From the NCBI GenBank assembly GCA_947258845.1, contig CAMYJZ010000054.1, positions 1-38,509 on the forward strand: a DNA stretch of 38,509 nt. The letters run 5' to 3'. The notes beneath the pieces were generated by a model. That model was not told the DNA's origin. It saw only the letters and a list, made by a program, of their open reading frames with translations, and ran no database searches. The translations under genes were made by a program, and so were the position numbers. Below, in pieces: positions 24,446 through 32,111 of this stretch. The DNA comes from an uncultured Ectothiorhodospiraceae bacterium. Its GTDB lineage: Bacteria; Pseudomonadota; Gammaproteobacteria; UBA9214. Position 1 is the stretch's first letter. Every line of letters begins with the position of its first letter.

Positions 24446-24869
24446 TACCCGCATGGAAGCTTCGGGCGTGGAGGCAAATGCCGAGGTGACACGGTGTGTG
24501 CCGCTGGTCTTCTATGACGGTGCATGCCGCCTGTGTCGGCGAGAGATTGACCATTACCGCAGGCGAGATCGGCGCCGTGTTTTCGAATGGGTCGATATCA
24601 CTCGGTGCCAAGAGCGGCTGAGTGAGCACGCGATCGATTACGACGCTGCCATCACTCGCCTGCACGTCATTGATGACAAAGGTGTCACCCGTACGGGAGT
24701 AGCGGCATTTCTCTGCATATGGGAAAAGTTGCCCGGCTACCGCTGGCTGGCCGGGCTGGTTCGCAGATTGCGACTGGAAGGCACCCTGGAGCGCGTTTAT
24801 GCCCCGCTGACCCGCTGGCGGCTGAGGCGTCGCTGTAAAGCGGGGAGTTGTTACCCGGGGGCAGGGTGA
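24438..24869 (+). CDS. DCC family (DUF393) thiol-disulfide oxidoreductase
   Basis: 143 residues from ATG 24438, which lies inside the end of the regulator gene (ATGAGTGA overlap). The motif LVFYDGACRLCRREI with C30 and C33 is the DCC signature (YDG.C..C). The middle WVDITRCQERL and the end (YRWLAGLVRRL onward) fit the roughly 130-residue family. DCC proteins are small thioredoxin-like redox proteins with unsettled roles; in LitR-type light-response loci such genes are frequent neighbours, in my recollection. Translational coupling to the regulator suggests the two were regulated together before the regulator broke. Confidence 0.85.
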   Translation: MSDTRMEASGVEANAEVTRCVPLVFYDGACRLCRREIDHYRRRDRRRVFEWVDITRCQERLSEHAIDYDAAITRLHVIDDKGVTRTGVAAFLCIWEKLPGYRWLAGLVRRLRLEGTLERVYAPLTRWRLRRRCKAGSCYPGAG

Positions 24870-25057
24870 CTTGGTATTTGGGTGCCAGGTATATGGCCGG
24901 ACCCGGGGGCGGGACCGCCGCAATTGGGAGTTGATCCCTGTCCTGGAGATAGTATCCAAAACTAGTGAGTAGCAAGGGGCTTTCTGCTTTAATGCCCTCC
25001 TGGACCTGTCGATTTGTTTGCAGGGTGTACCCGCATCTTTTTTTTCATTGACTGACA

Positions 25058-25441
25058 ATGGATGATATCGAGCGCGACAGAAAGATCCTGGAGTGGCAGA
25101 ACAAGGCCCGGGCGGCGGCCAGAAAGAAACAGGGTCGCAAACTCTATGTCATTACCCTGGATCCGGAGGTGTTGTGGTCCAGGGAGTTTCGCCAGGCGAA
25201 TCCGGGCTATATCGCGGGCATGCCCTGCGTGTATGTCGGGCTCACCATCCATGAACCGGGCGACCGCTTCGAGCAGCACCGGACCGGGTACCGAAGCAGC
25301 AAGTATCCACACAAATACGGCATCGAGCTGGCGCAGGAGCTCATCGAGGGGTTTGACGGTGAGGGTCTGAGCGATGCGGAGCAGGAGGCCGCACTGGCCG
25401 AGTGGCTGAGAAGACAGGGCTGCGCGGTGTGGCAGAACTAG
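25058..25441 (+). CDS. Small GIY-YIG-like protein
   Basis: 127 residues from ATG 25058. The pattern LYVITLD, then PCVYVGLTIHEPGDRFEQHRTG, then QEAALAEWLRRQGCAVWQ resembles the GIY-YIG endonuclease core: YV-11 to 30-VYVG, an Arg in DRFEQH and a Glu in the C-terminal helix. The first motif is degenerate (YVI rather than GIY), so activity is open. There is no partner domain and no signal peptide. It is a single gene between the DCC gene and the PilZ gene. Alternatively it could be a binding protein with a similar fold. Confidence 0.5.
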   Translation: MDDIERDRKILEWQNKARAAARKKQGRKLYVITLDPEVLWSREFRQANPGYIAGMPCVYVGLTIHEPGDRFEQHRTGYRSSKYPHKYGIELAQELIEGFDGEGLSDAEQEAALAEWLRRQGCAVWQN

Positions 25442-25569
25442 GAGCAACGGGGGCTCCGTTCACGATCAGGACCACGCCTTACGGTATTTATCTGAATTGT
25501 GAATGAAACGGCAATGTGCCCGTCCCCGTTGATGGTTATAATCGTCAGGTTGGATACCCAGGGAAGAAG

Positions 25570-25935
25570 ATGGCCGACACACCGATCGATAGACGTAAAT
25601 TCAAGCGCCGCAGGATCAGGCTGGCATGTCACCTGCAATTGAATACCGGTCTGCGGATGCACGGCTATACCCATGACATATCGTGTGATGGGGTATTCAT
25701 GGAAAGCCAGAACCTGCAAACACATCAGCAACATCTCAAGCCTAAAGTGGGTGACATCGGGATGCTTGTCCTGCAATTCAAGAAAAACGGAGCTCCGGAT
25801 ACATTGAAGGTCGGTTGCCGGATCATGCACACTATGGCGAACGGTATAGGTGTTTGTATATTCTATTCCAGGCTGTCGCTAACTGATCAGAATAGCATTG
25901 CCATGATCCTGGAGAGTGGATCTGACGCCGCGTAA
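25570..25935 (+). CDS. PilZ-domain c-di-GMP-binding protein
   Basis: 121 residues from ATG 25570 (AGGGAAGA upstream). PilZ c-di-GMP motifs are present: the RxxxR element in RRKFKRRRIRL (8-18) and DxSxxG as DISCDG (36-41). The rest is a beta-barrel with LKVGCRIMHTMANGIGVC typical of single-domain PilZ proteins. The protein has no enzymatic or membrane part, so it would act as a small c-di-GMP adaptor in the cytoplasm, for example for motility or surface attachment. The target is not shown by the context. A longer in-frame GTG start at 25516 is open but lacks a better ribosome-binding site. Confidence 0.85.
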   Translation: MADTPIDRRKFKRRRIRLACHLQLNTGLRMHGYTHDISCDGVFMESQNLQTHQQHLKPKVGDIGMLVLQFKKNGAPDTLKVGCRIMHTMANGIGVCIFYSRLSLTDQNSIAMILESGSDAA

Positions 25936-25998
25936 GGACATCTTTATCCCTTATATAGCCAGTAAGCCGGTCTGACAGCCTATTTCGAGGAAACAAAC

Positions 25999-26489
25999 AT
26001 GCAAGTAAACGAGGCAGTGCGCGCACGGCGTGCGATCAAGTGGTACGACCCGGAACACAAGATGCCCGAGGCGACCTTTGAGGCATTGATGGAGCATGCC
26101 ATTCTTTCGCCGACGGCGTTCAACATCCAGAACTGGCGCTTCGTGCGGGTCACCGATCCGAAACAGCGCCAGGCAATCCGCGCGGTGGCCTGGGACCAGG
26201 CCCAGGTCACGGAGGCCTCGGAGCTGCTGGTGCTGTGTTTCGACAACAGGGCCTGGTCACATGCCCCCGAGCGCTACTGGGTCCATGCACCACAGGAGGT
26301 GCAGGATATGCTGGTACCGGCAATCAATGACTATTATGGCGGCAAGCCACAGGTGGTGCGTGGATCATCGATCTGCCCGAGGACCATGACATTGCCTTTA
26401 TGATCGCCATCGGCAAGGGCATTCGTGAGTCCTGGCCGCGACCCGGGCAACTGCCGCTGGACGAGGTTTTGTTCGAGAACAGTTTTTAA
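25999..26489 (+). pseudogene. Nitroreductase family protein, disrupted by an internal deletion
   Basis: ATG 25999 with GAGGAAAC upstream opens a normal nitroreductase start: VRARRAIKWYDPEHKMP, then LSPTAFNIQNWRFVRV (FMN-binding). After KPQVVR, at about 26355-26362, the frame shifts. The reading continues as IIDLPEDHDIAFMIAIGKGI, RPGQLPLDEVLFENSF and TAA 26489. In relatives roughly 35-45 residues (an R.DEA.RS.G-type helix and the following AAKA.GYDSCPM segment) lie between; they are absent and the net change is 1 mod 3. The product cannot be made as one piece. FMN-dependent quinone or nitroaromatic reduction was the probable original function. Confidence 0.8.
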
Positions 26490-26544
26490 TTCCATCCGGA
26501 GACGAAAGGGACGACGCGCGCCACAGCGTGCCGTTAATTGAGCC

Positions 26545-27192
26545 ATGACCACAACTGCAGACGAAATCAGGGAACAGGGGATGACCGCCGGTCTCAAGCG
26601 GGCGGAGCTGGATGCGGACCCCTACAAGGAATTCGAAAAGCGCTTCACCCTGGCGATCGAGTCGGGCATTCCCGAGCCCAATGCCATGAGCCTGGCCACG
26701 GTCGACGAGAACGACCAGCCCTGGGTGCGCACCGTGCTGCTGAAGACCTACGACGAGCGGGGCTTCGTGTTCTTTACCAATTACGAAAGCCGCAAGGCCA
26801 GGCAGATTGCGCACAATGCCCGGGTGGCGATGTCGTTTCCCTGGTTTGCGCTGGGCTGGGAGGTGAAGGTTACCGGCGCGGCGTCCAGGGTCTCCTTCAC
26901 CGAGTCGGCCGGTTATTTCGCCACCCGTCCGCGTGGCAGCCAGATCGGCGCCTGGGCCTCGCCCCAGAGCCAGGTCATCACCTCGCGCTCGCTGCTGGAC
27001 GCCCGCTTTGAGGAGATGAAGCACAAGCTGCACGAGCACGAGATCCCGCTGCCGGCCTTCTGGGGCGGTTTCCGGGTGCGGCCCTCCACCATCGAATTCT
27101 GGCAGGCGCGTAGCAACCGCCTGCATGACCGCTTTATCTATACCCGTGATGAAGACGAGGGCGACTGGCGCATCGAGCGGCTGGCGCCGTAG
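26545..27192 (+). CDS. pdxH: Pyridoxamine/pyridoxine 5'-phosphate oxidase
   Basis: 215 residues, matching the family length (218 in E. coli). It has DPYKEFEKRFTLAIESGIPEP at the start. FMN- and substrate-binding residues lie in WVRTVLLKTYDERGFVFFTN, SRKARQIAHNARVAM, QIGAWASPQSQVI and the C-terminal WGGFRVRPSTIEFWQ and RLHDRF. The enzyme oxidises pyridoxine or pyridoxamine 5'-phosphate to pyridoxal 5'-phosphate with O2. ATG 26545 lacks a strong ribosome-binding site. It stands directly after the broken nitroreductase, but an operon would now start here. A REP-like element follows it. Confidence 0.95.
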   Translation: MTTTADEIREQGMTAGLKRAELDADPYKEFEKRFTLAIESGIPEPNAMSLATVDENDQPWVRTVLLKTYDERGFVFFTNYESRKARQIAHNARVAMSFPWFALGWEVKVTGAASRVSFTESAGYFATRPRGSQIGAWASPQSQVITSRSLLDARFEEMKHKLHEHEIPLPAFWGGFRVRPSTIEFWQARSNRLHDRFIYTRDEDEGDWRIERLAP

Positions 27193-27195
27193 CCT

Positions 27196-27263
27196 GGAAT
27201 CGTGCCTGCGGGGTGCGCCTTGAACGTCTGGCTGTTTGCAGGAGCGTTTCACTAGCGCGCTGA
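27196..27263. repeat. REP-like pair, GAATCGTGCCTGCGGGGTGC / GCAGGAGCGTTTCACTAGCGC
   Basis: A diverged pair of half elements of the same family as 16585-16649, separated by about 15 nt, in the gap after pdxH. Conservation is lower than in the other copies. Confidence 0.5.
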
Positions 27264-27336
27264 ACTTATCTGTAACATGACAGTGGTGGTGTCGGATTGC
27301 GCAATCGCCACTCCGAGCTACGGACTGGTGACCGAT

Positions 27337-28005
27337 ATGCAGCGGGTAACCGAACCGGAACTGATGAATGACCCCTCGCATGCGCAAGCCTACGCGCGGG
27401 CGGATTTCGAGGCGGCGCATAGCCGAATAGTGGAGCAATTCGGTGTGTATTTTCCTGGCGTCGAACTGGCCGGAAATATACTGGATCTCGGCTGTGGCCC
27501 GGGGGATATCAGCTTCAGGTTTGCCGCACGCTTCCCTGGCAGTACGGTTACCGGTATTGACGGTGCCGCGGCCATGATCGAGCTGGCCAATCTGCGCAGG
27601 GCGCAGGAGGGTGCGACTGCCGGGCGCGTCAGTTTCATCGAGGGAGTGCTGCCCGGAGCCGCCATCCCGCGGATACCTTACGTGGCGATCATCAGCAACA
27701 GCCTGTTGCATCACCTGCATGACCCCGGTGTCCTGTGGAATTCCATTACCCGTTATGCCAGCGCCGGTACGCGGATTTTCGTGGCCGACCTGTTGCGACC
27801 GCCGGGCACCGCCGAGGCCAGGCGGCTGGTGGATGAATACGCGGAGGGCGAACCCGAGATCCTGCAGCGGGATTTCTACAATTCGCTGCTGGCGGCATTC
27901 GAACCCCGGGAGGTAGAGGCGCAACTTGTCGCAGCAGGCCTGGACGGCTTGTCGGTAGAGGTGATCAGCGACCGTCACCTGCTTGTGCACGGCAGCAGGG
28001 ACTAG
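27337..28005 (+). CDS. Class I SAM-dependent methyltransferase
   Basis: 222 residues. The SAM-binding motif NILDLGCGPGDIS and the second acidic position TGIDGAAAMIELA, then YVAIISNSLLHHLHDPG, define a Rossmann methyltransferase of the UbiE/Methyltransf_25 type. The substrate is unknown. The ATG at 27337 (MQRVTEPELMNDPSHAQAY) is preferred, as relatives start close to EPELM; an upstream ATG at 27277 is in frame but would add 20 poorly conserved residues. There is no signal peptide. Neighbours are pdxH on the same strand and chrA-DUF1223 convergent. Confidence 0.8.
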   Translation: MQRVTEPELMNDPSHAQAYARADFEAAHSRIVEQFGVYFPGVELAGNILDLGCGPGDISFRFAARFPGSTVTGIDGAAAMIELANLRRAQEGATAGRVSFIEGVLPGAAIPRIPYVAIISNSLLHHLHDPGVLWNSITRYASAGTRIFVADLLRPPGTAEARRLVDEYAEGEPEILQRDFYNSLLAAFEPREVEAQLVAAGLDGLSVEVISDRHLLVHGSRD

Positions 28006-28032
28006 GCCATGCTCCGGTTGGAGTCGCCGGCT

Positions 28033-28776
28033 TCAGTCCAGCCAGCCGCCGGTTGCCTGGAGTGGTGCCGGTTTGCCGGGGACGTTTATCCAGACGGCCA
28101 CGCCGTAGCGTTCGGCCTGGCCAGACTGGTCCCCGGGCAGGGACACGTCCCAGTGCCCGTCTGTCCTGTTATGCACTTCGTGGGCGAGCACGACGAATTC
28201 CTGCCTGAGCGTGCTGTTGCGGTTTTCACCGCTTTCGATGCGGGTGTCGATTCCGAAACCAAGCAGGGCGATATGGAGTTCCAGCGGTGCGGCCGCAGCC
28301 GGGTACCTGACCTCGAGCCTGTCGTCGGCAATGGTCATCGACAGGTTGCCCGGCTGCCTGGTGCTGGCGCGCGGTTTCAGCCCGAAGGTCCAGCCCCGCC
28401 ACTCACGTCCGTTGACGAACATCCCCGGCGTATAGACCGTCCTGGCCCTCCCGGCACGGGCATAGTCGCGCTGGCGTTCCCCGTGTCCCGGGGTGGCAAA
28501 AATATCCTTCCAGCCAATGTAGTCCCAGTAATCCACATGAAAGGCGACGGGGACGGTCCGGGTCCACAGGTCCTCGCTGTCGACATATTCGTTCAGCCAG
28601 CGTTCAGCCGGCGGGCAACTGCTGCAGCCCTGGGAGGTATAGAGTTCGAGCAGGGTGACCTGGGTAGCGCCACTGTTGAAAACCAGTGGATCGGCACCAG
28701 CATGGCCCGCCAGCAGCAGGGCAGGCACGAATAGCAGCAGGGCAGGCAAACTCGAAATGGAGATACGGGCATTCAT
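28033..28776 (-). CDS. Secreted DUF1223 thioredoxin-like protein
   Basis: 247 residues from ATG 28776. A signal peptide (1-28, SLPALLLFVPALLLAGHAGA) is followed by the thioredoxin-like motif VTLLELYTSQGCSSCPPAE with C51 and C54, which is the DUF1223 hallmark, and VAFHVDYWDYIGWKD. The C-terminal half is a beta-sandwich-like stretch (LEVRYPAAAAPLELHIALLG). The family has a periplasmic location and an inferred redox role. It follows chrA on the minus strand with a 68-nt gap, consistent with cotranscription, though no functional link to chromate is known. Confidence 0.85.
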   Translation of the reverse strand: MNARISISSLPALLLFVPALLLAGHAGADPLVFNSGATQVTLLELYTSQGCSSCPPAERWLNEYVDSEDLWTRTVPVAFHVDYWDYIGWKDIFATPGHGERQRDYARAGRARTVYTPGMFVNGREWRGWTFGLKPRASTRQPGNLSMTIADDRLEVRYPAAAAPLELHIALLGFGIDTRIESGENRNSTLRQEFVVLAHEVHNRTDGHWDVSLPGDQSGQAERYGVAVWINVPGKPAPLQATGGWLD

Positions 28777-28844
28777 CCTTGCCCATCTGACCGGTATCTG
28801 CGCAATGAGTTCCGGTGTAGAGCCGGAAGTGAAGGCGCCCCCCC

Positions 28845-30218
28845 TCACGCCAGGAATGACCAGGCCAGGCCCGCCGCGGCACAGGCGCCGATTACCGGGA
28901 TGATGCCGACTTTGTAACGCCACAGTGCGATAAACGCGGCGAGGGTTATCAGCAGCGAGAACCACTCGAAGCGCCCGGCGAAGGGTGCCGCCTGCGTGGC
29001 TTCCGGCCACAACACGTGCCAGGCGAAAAACACCGCCAGGTTCAGGACCACGCCCACCACGGCCGCGGTGATGCCGGTCAGCGGGGCGGTAAACTTCACG
29101 TCGTGCCGGGTCGCCTCCACTGCCGGTCCACCGATCAGAATGAAAAGAAACGAGGGCAGAAAGGTGAAGAGGGTGGCCACGCTGGCGCCAGCGATACCGG
29201 CCAGGGCCAGGCTTTCGGGGCCGAAGATCTCCTTGGTCCAGCCCCCCACGAAACCCACGAAGGCAACCACCATAATGAGTGGTCCGGGGGTGGTCTCGCC
29301 CAGCGCCAGACCGTCGATCATCTGGGTGCCGGTCAGCCAGCCGTAGTGTTCGACGCCGCCCTGGTAGACGTAGGGCAGCACGGCATAGGCGCCGCCGAAG
29401 GTCACCAGTGCCGCCTTGGTGAAGAACCAGCCCATCTGGGTGAGTGGGCCTTGCCAGCCGTAGCTCAGGTAGAGGAGTCCTTCGGCGAGTATCCAGAGTC
29501 CGAGCCCCACCGCCAGGTGGATAAAGGTGGATCGCCAGCTGAACCGGGCCCAGTCCGGCACCGGCGTGTGGTCGTCGATGAGGGCCGGTCCGAACGACTT
29601 GTCGGAGGCACCGTGGCCGCCGCCGGCCCTGAACCTGTCGGGGGCAATACGGCCGCCGAGGTAGCCGATAATGCCGGCCGCCAGGACGATGTAGGGGAAG
29701 TGGATGTGCAGGGCGAAGATGGCGACGAAGGCCGCCGCCGCGATGGTCCAGAGCGTGCCGTTGCGCAGCGCCCGCGAGCCGATGCGGTAGGCGGCGAAGA
29801 CCACGATGGCGGTCACCGCCGGCTTGATGCCGTAGAGCACACCGGCCACCACCGGCACGTCACCGTAGCCCAGGTAGACCCAGGTCAGTGCAATCAGGAT
29901 GCCCAGCGAGGGCAGCACGAACAGCATGCCGGCCATCACCCCGCCCAGGGTGCCGTGCATCAGCCAGCCGATGTAGGTGGCGAGCTGCTGGGCCTCGGGA
30001 CCCGGCAGTACCATGGTGTAGTTGAGGGCATGCAGAAAACGGTGCTCGCTGATCCAGCGCCGCCGTTCCACCAGCTCGGTGTGCATCATGGAGATCTGGC
30101 CCGCCGGGCCGCCGAAGCTGATAAAACCGAGCTTGAGCCAGTAGAGGAAGGCTTCCCGCAGAGAGACGGGGGCCGGCGCTGGCTGTGCTGTCGCCAGTGC
30201 CTCGGAAGGTATCGACAT
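28845..30218 (-). CDS. chrA: Chromate efflux transporter ChrA
   Basis: 457 residues, the size of long-chain two-domain CHR transporters. The N-terminal half begins LREAFLYWLKLGFISFGGPAGQI, the signature of the family, followed by HRFLHALNYTMVLPGPEAQQLATY. The second half repeats it: WFFTKAALVTFGGAYAVLPYV and ALGETTPGPLIMVVAFVGF. About ten membrane helices are visible. It exports chromate, giving resistance, though the same family sometimes has other anion roles. ATG 30218 has GAGGAA 6 nt upstream. DUF1223 lies downstream on the same strand. Confidence 0.93.
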   Translation of the reverse strand: MSIPSEALATAQPAPAPVSLREAFLYWLKLGFISFGGPAGQISMMHTELVERRRWISEHRFLHALNYTMVLPGPEAQQLATYIGWLMHGTLGGVMAGMLFVLPSLGILIALTWVYLGYGDVPVVAGVLYGIKPAVTAIVVFAAYRIGSRALRNGTLWTIAAAAFVAIFALHIHFPYIVLAAGIIGYLGGRIAPDRFRAGGGHGASDKSFGPALIDDHTPVPDWARFSWRSTFIHLAVGLGLWILAEGLLYLSYGWQGPLTQMGWFFTKAALVTFGGAYAVLPYVYQGGVEHYGWLTGTQMIDGLALGETTPGPLIMVVAFVGFVGGWTKEIFGPESLALAGIAGASVATLFTFLPSFLFILIGGPAVEATRHDVKFTAPLTGITAAVVGVVLNLAVFFAWHVLWPEATQAAPFAGRFEWFSLLITLAAFIALWRYKVGIIPVIGACAAAGLAWSFLA

Positions 30219-30385
30219 GGTTATTCCTCGGTATGCCTAAGGGAAAAATCCTGAACTTCGGGTCCCGATTCGTCAGCTCTGCCCTGCGTTCCACTGGCGC
30301 TGGTGTACACCGGGTCGGCAGGGCCGTTGCGGGCCGATGCCCGCGCACCTTTTTGGAAATCAGTACATTATTGCCTGATATGGTA

Positions 30386-30559
30386 TATACTGCCGTTGCA
30401 ACCGGTAAGCAGGGTAGCAGTCCTGTATTGCCGCCGCCACCGGTTCATTAGTCACAGTTGCATGTTGTTCAGGATAATTCACAGGCTGTATCTCTCGTTG
30501 ATTACCTTCCATGATTTGCAATTGAAAATACATATATTGATTTACCAGAGGTAATTTAC
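30386..30559 (+). promoter_or_regulatory. Promoter and long leader of the cold-shock gene
   Basis: A -10 box TATACT (30386-30391) would start transcription near 30398, leaving a leader of about 160 nt before ATG 30560. That is the length of the E. coli cspA leader, a temperature-sensing element. ACCGGT at about 30399 and 30444 can pair as arms of a long hairpin. Direct proof of thermosensing is absent; length and position are what is seen. The preceding 30219-30385 shows no gene. Confidence 0.45.
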
Positions 30560-30763
30560 ATGAATACAGGTACCGTGAAGTGGTTCAATGAATCCAAGGG
30601 CTTCGGTTTTATCGCTCCCGCCGATGGCAGTGAGGATGTGTTCGTACACTTCTCATCGATCGAGGGCGGCGGTTTCAAGACCCTCGTCGAGGGCCAGAGC
30701 GTGAGCTTCGAGGTTGAGCGCGGACCCAAGGGTCTGCAGGCCAGCAAGGTTACGGCAAGCTGA
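30560..30763 (+). CDS. CspA-family cold-shock protein
   Basis: 67 residues. RNP1 KGFGFI (13-18) and RNP2 VFVHF (27-31) with the cold-shock start [14 protein letters not shown] define the family. It binds single-stranded nucleic acid and acts as an RNA chaperone in the cytoplasm. ATG 30560 has AGAGG upstream. An intrinsic terminator (30790-30820) lies 27 nt after the stop, before the RRM gene, so the two genes can be separate transcripts. The 160-nt leader before it is typical of cold-induced members. Which paralogue of the CspA-E set it is cannot be told. Confidence 0.95.
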   Translation: MNTGTVKWFNESKGFGFIAPADGSEDVFVHFSSIEGGGFKTLVEGQSVSFEVERGPKGLQASKVTAS

Positions 30764-30789
30764 CAGTTCAGCCTGGCTGAAACAGCAGG

Positions 30790-30820
30790 GAACCCCGTAT
30801 GTTTGCGGGGTTCTTTTTTT
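30790..30820 (+). terminator. Rho-independent terminator after the cold-shock gene
   Basis: GAACCCCG (30790-30797) pairs perfectly with CGGGGTTC (30806-30813) over an 8-nt loop, followed by seven T (30814-30820). Confidence 0.9.
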
Positions 30821-30864
30821 ACCGCACCGACCACACGGTCCCTTCCCTCAGGGGGGAGATGTAT

Positions 30865-31137
30865 ATGAAAAAGATGTTTGTGGGCAACCTGCCTTATGAT
30901 GCCACCGAGGAATCCGTGCAGGCGATGTTTTCCGAGTACGGTACGGTGCGCTCCATCAAACTGGCCGCCGATGTGTTTTCGGGAAAATGCAAGGGTTTCG
31001 GTTTTATCGAAATGGAAGGCCACGAGGCCCGTGCGGCAATAGCCGGACTCGATGGCAAGACGCTGGGCGACAAGTCGCTGCGCGTGAACTTCGAGGAGCC
31101 CCGTACCTCGCGCGGGCGTGGTCGCGGGCGCCGCTGA
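30865..31137 (+). CDS. RRM-domain RNA-binding protein
   Basis: 90 residues from ATG 30865, with GGGGGGAG just upstream; ATG 30859 would add two residues. The RRM signatures are MFVGNLP (RNP2, 4-10) and KGFGFIEM (RNP1, 43-50), and the C-terminus is Arg/Gly-rich (TSRGRGRGRR), as in cyanobacterial and proteobacterial cold-induced RNA-binding proteins (Rbp type). It is a cytoplasmic RNA chaperone candidate. It follows the cold-shock gene but sits behind a terminator, so it may be expressed by read-through or from its own promoter. Confidence 0.9.
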   Translation: MKKMFVGNLPYDATEESVQAMFSEYGTVRSIKLAADVFSGKCKGFGFIEMEGHEARAAIAGLDGKTLGDKSLRVNFEEPRTSRGRGRGRR

Positions 31138-31442
31138 TCTTTCAGCCAGCCTGAAACCGGGAATCCCTCTCCGGTCTTTCTGTAAAATCAGCATCGGCGG
31201 GGGTCAGCGGCTGGTTTTCTGCCGGCAATCGCTTCAAATTCGATATCGTCCGCTGGGTTGCAGCAGGCCATCGGGGTTGATTGCCCCGGCCGGCGCGGAC
31301 ACCCTCCATCCACGGTATTCCATTCCACTGTGACAGAAACCAGCCCTGCATTGCCTCCGTGCAGGGAATGTCGAGCCTGTGAAACGGGTTAAATTGAGTG
31401 GTTTATACTTTACTCTATCCATTCTTTGATGCAGGTGTCCGT
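31138..31442. other. Gene-free spacer with small hairpins
   Basis: No gene is supported here. TTTCAGCCAGCCTGAAA (about 31140-31156) and CCCTGCA...TGCAGGG (about 31345-31367) are short palindromes. A similar TTCAGCCTGGCTGAA palindrome lies after the cold-shock stop (30767-30781). Near 31400 the AT-rich sequence may be the promoter of the phosphoribosyltransferase gene. Confidence 0.4.
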
Positions 31443-32081
31443 GTGGCAGAGAAAATTCGCTGCGAGCTGATTTCCTGGGCAGAGGTGCAACGGCTCTGTC
31501 GTCGGCTGGCGGGCAGGGTGAGGGCGTCGGGCTACCGCCCCGATATCGTCATCGCCATCGGGCGCGGCGGTTATGTGCCTGCCCGGCTGGTGTGTGACTG
31601 TCTCGATATCATGGCGTTGACAACCATCAAGATCGAACATTATCTGTCCGGTGCCAGCCGGCAGGAACAGGCCGTGATCCGTTATCCCCTGAAGGCCGAT
31701 ATCCGGAACCTGAGGGTGCTGCTGGTGGATGATGTGAACGACAGCGGCGAAACCCTGGAGCTCGCCATCGGGCACCTGCAGACATTTGACCCCGGCGAGA
31801 TCCGCACGGCGGTCATGCACCACAAAACGACGACGAGTTTCAGGGTGGATTATTACGCCAGAAAGGTGATCAAGTGGCGCTGGTTGATCTATCCCTGGGC
31901 GGTTTATGAAGATATCGCCGGGTTTCTGAAGCGGCTGTCCCCGCCGCCGCAGTCGCTGGCCGATGCGCAGCAACGGCTTGCCGGCCAGTTTGATATCGAA
32001 TTTCAGCTAAAACAACTTGAAGATATCTGCGCCTGCATGGACATCCGCTTCGGCCAGCAGTCATTGGCCAGGGGTGTCTGA
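31443..32081 (+). CDS. Phosphoribosyltransferase family protein (type I)
   Basis: 212 residues. The PRPP-binding loop VLLVDDVNDSGETLE (about 92-106) and the upstream IVIAIGRGGYVPARLV define a type I PRT resembling xanthine-guanine phosphoribosyltransferases and ComF-like proteins. There is no amidotransferase domain. The extra C-terminal 50 residues include an unusual Cys pair (ICAC). The start GTG 31443 is chosen because the visible fold begins right after it; an ATG at 31398 is in frame but adds 15 residues without the fold. Substrate base unknown. Confidence 0.8.
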   Translation: MAEKIRCELISWAEVQRLCRRLAGRVRASGYRPDIVIAIGRGGYVPARLVCDCLDIMALTTIKIEHYLSGASRQEQAVIRYPLKADIRNLRVLLVDDVNDSGETLELAIGHLQTFDPGEIRTAVMHHKTTTSFRVDYYARKVIKWRWLIYPWAVYEDIAGFLKRLSPPPQSLADAQQRLAGQFDIEFQLKQLEDICACMDIRFGQQSLARGV

Positions 32082-32111
32082 CTTCGCTGCTGCTCAATTC
32101 GATTCCACTGG

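Noticed and set aside
24294-24869. Longer start for the DCC protein at 24294
   Set aside because: It would overlap the regulator gene by 150 nt; the ATG at 24438 gives the family-length protein and an ordinary 8-nt overlap.
26398-27990. 530-codon minus frame across pdxH and the methyltransferase
   Set aside because: Antisense shadow; both + strand genes have clear family motifs.
29016-30254. 412-codon + frame across chrA
   Set aside because: Antisense shadow rich in His, Gln and Gly; chrA on the other strand is unmistakable.
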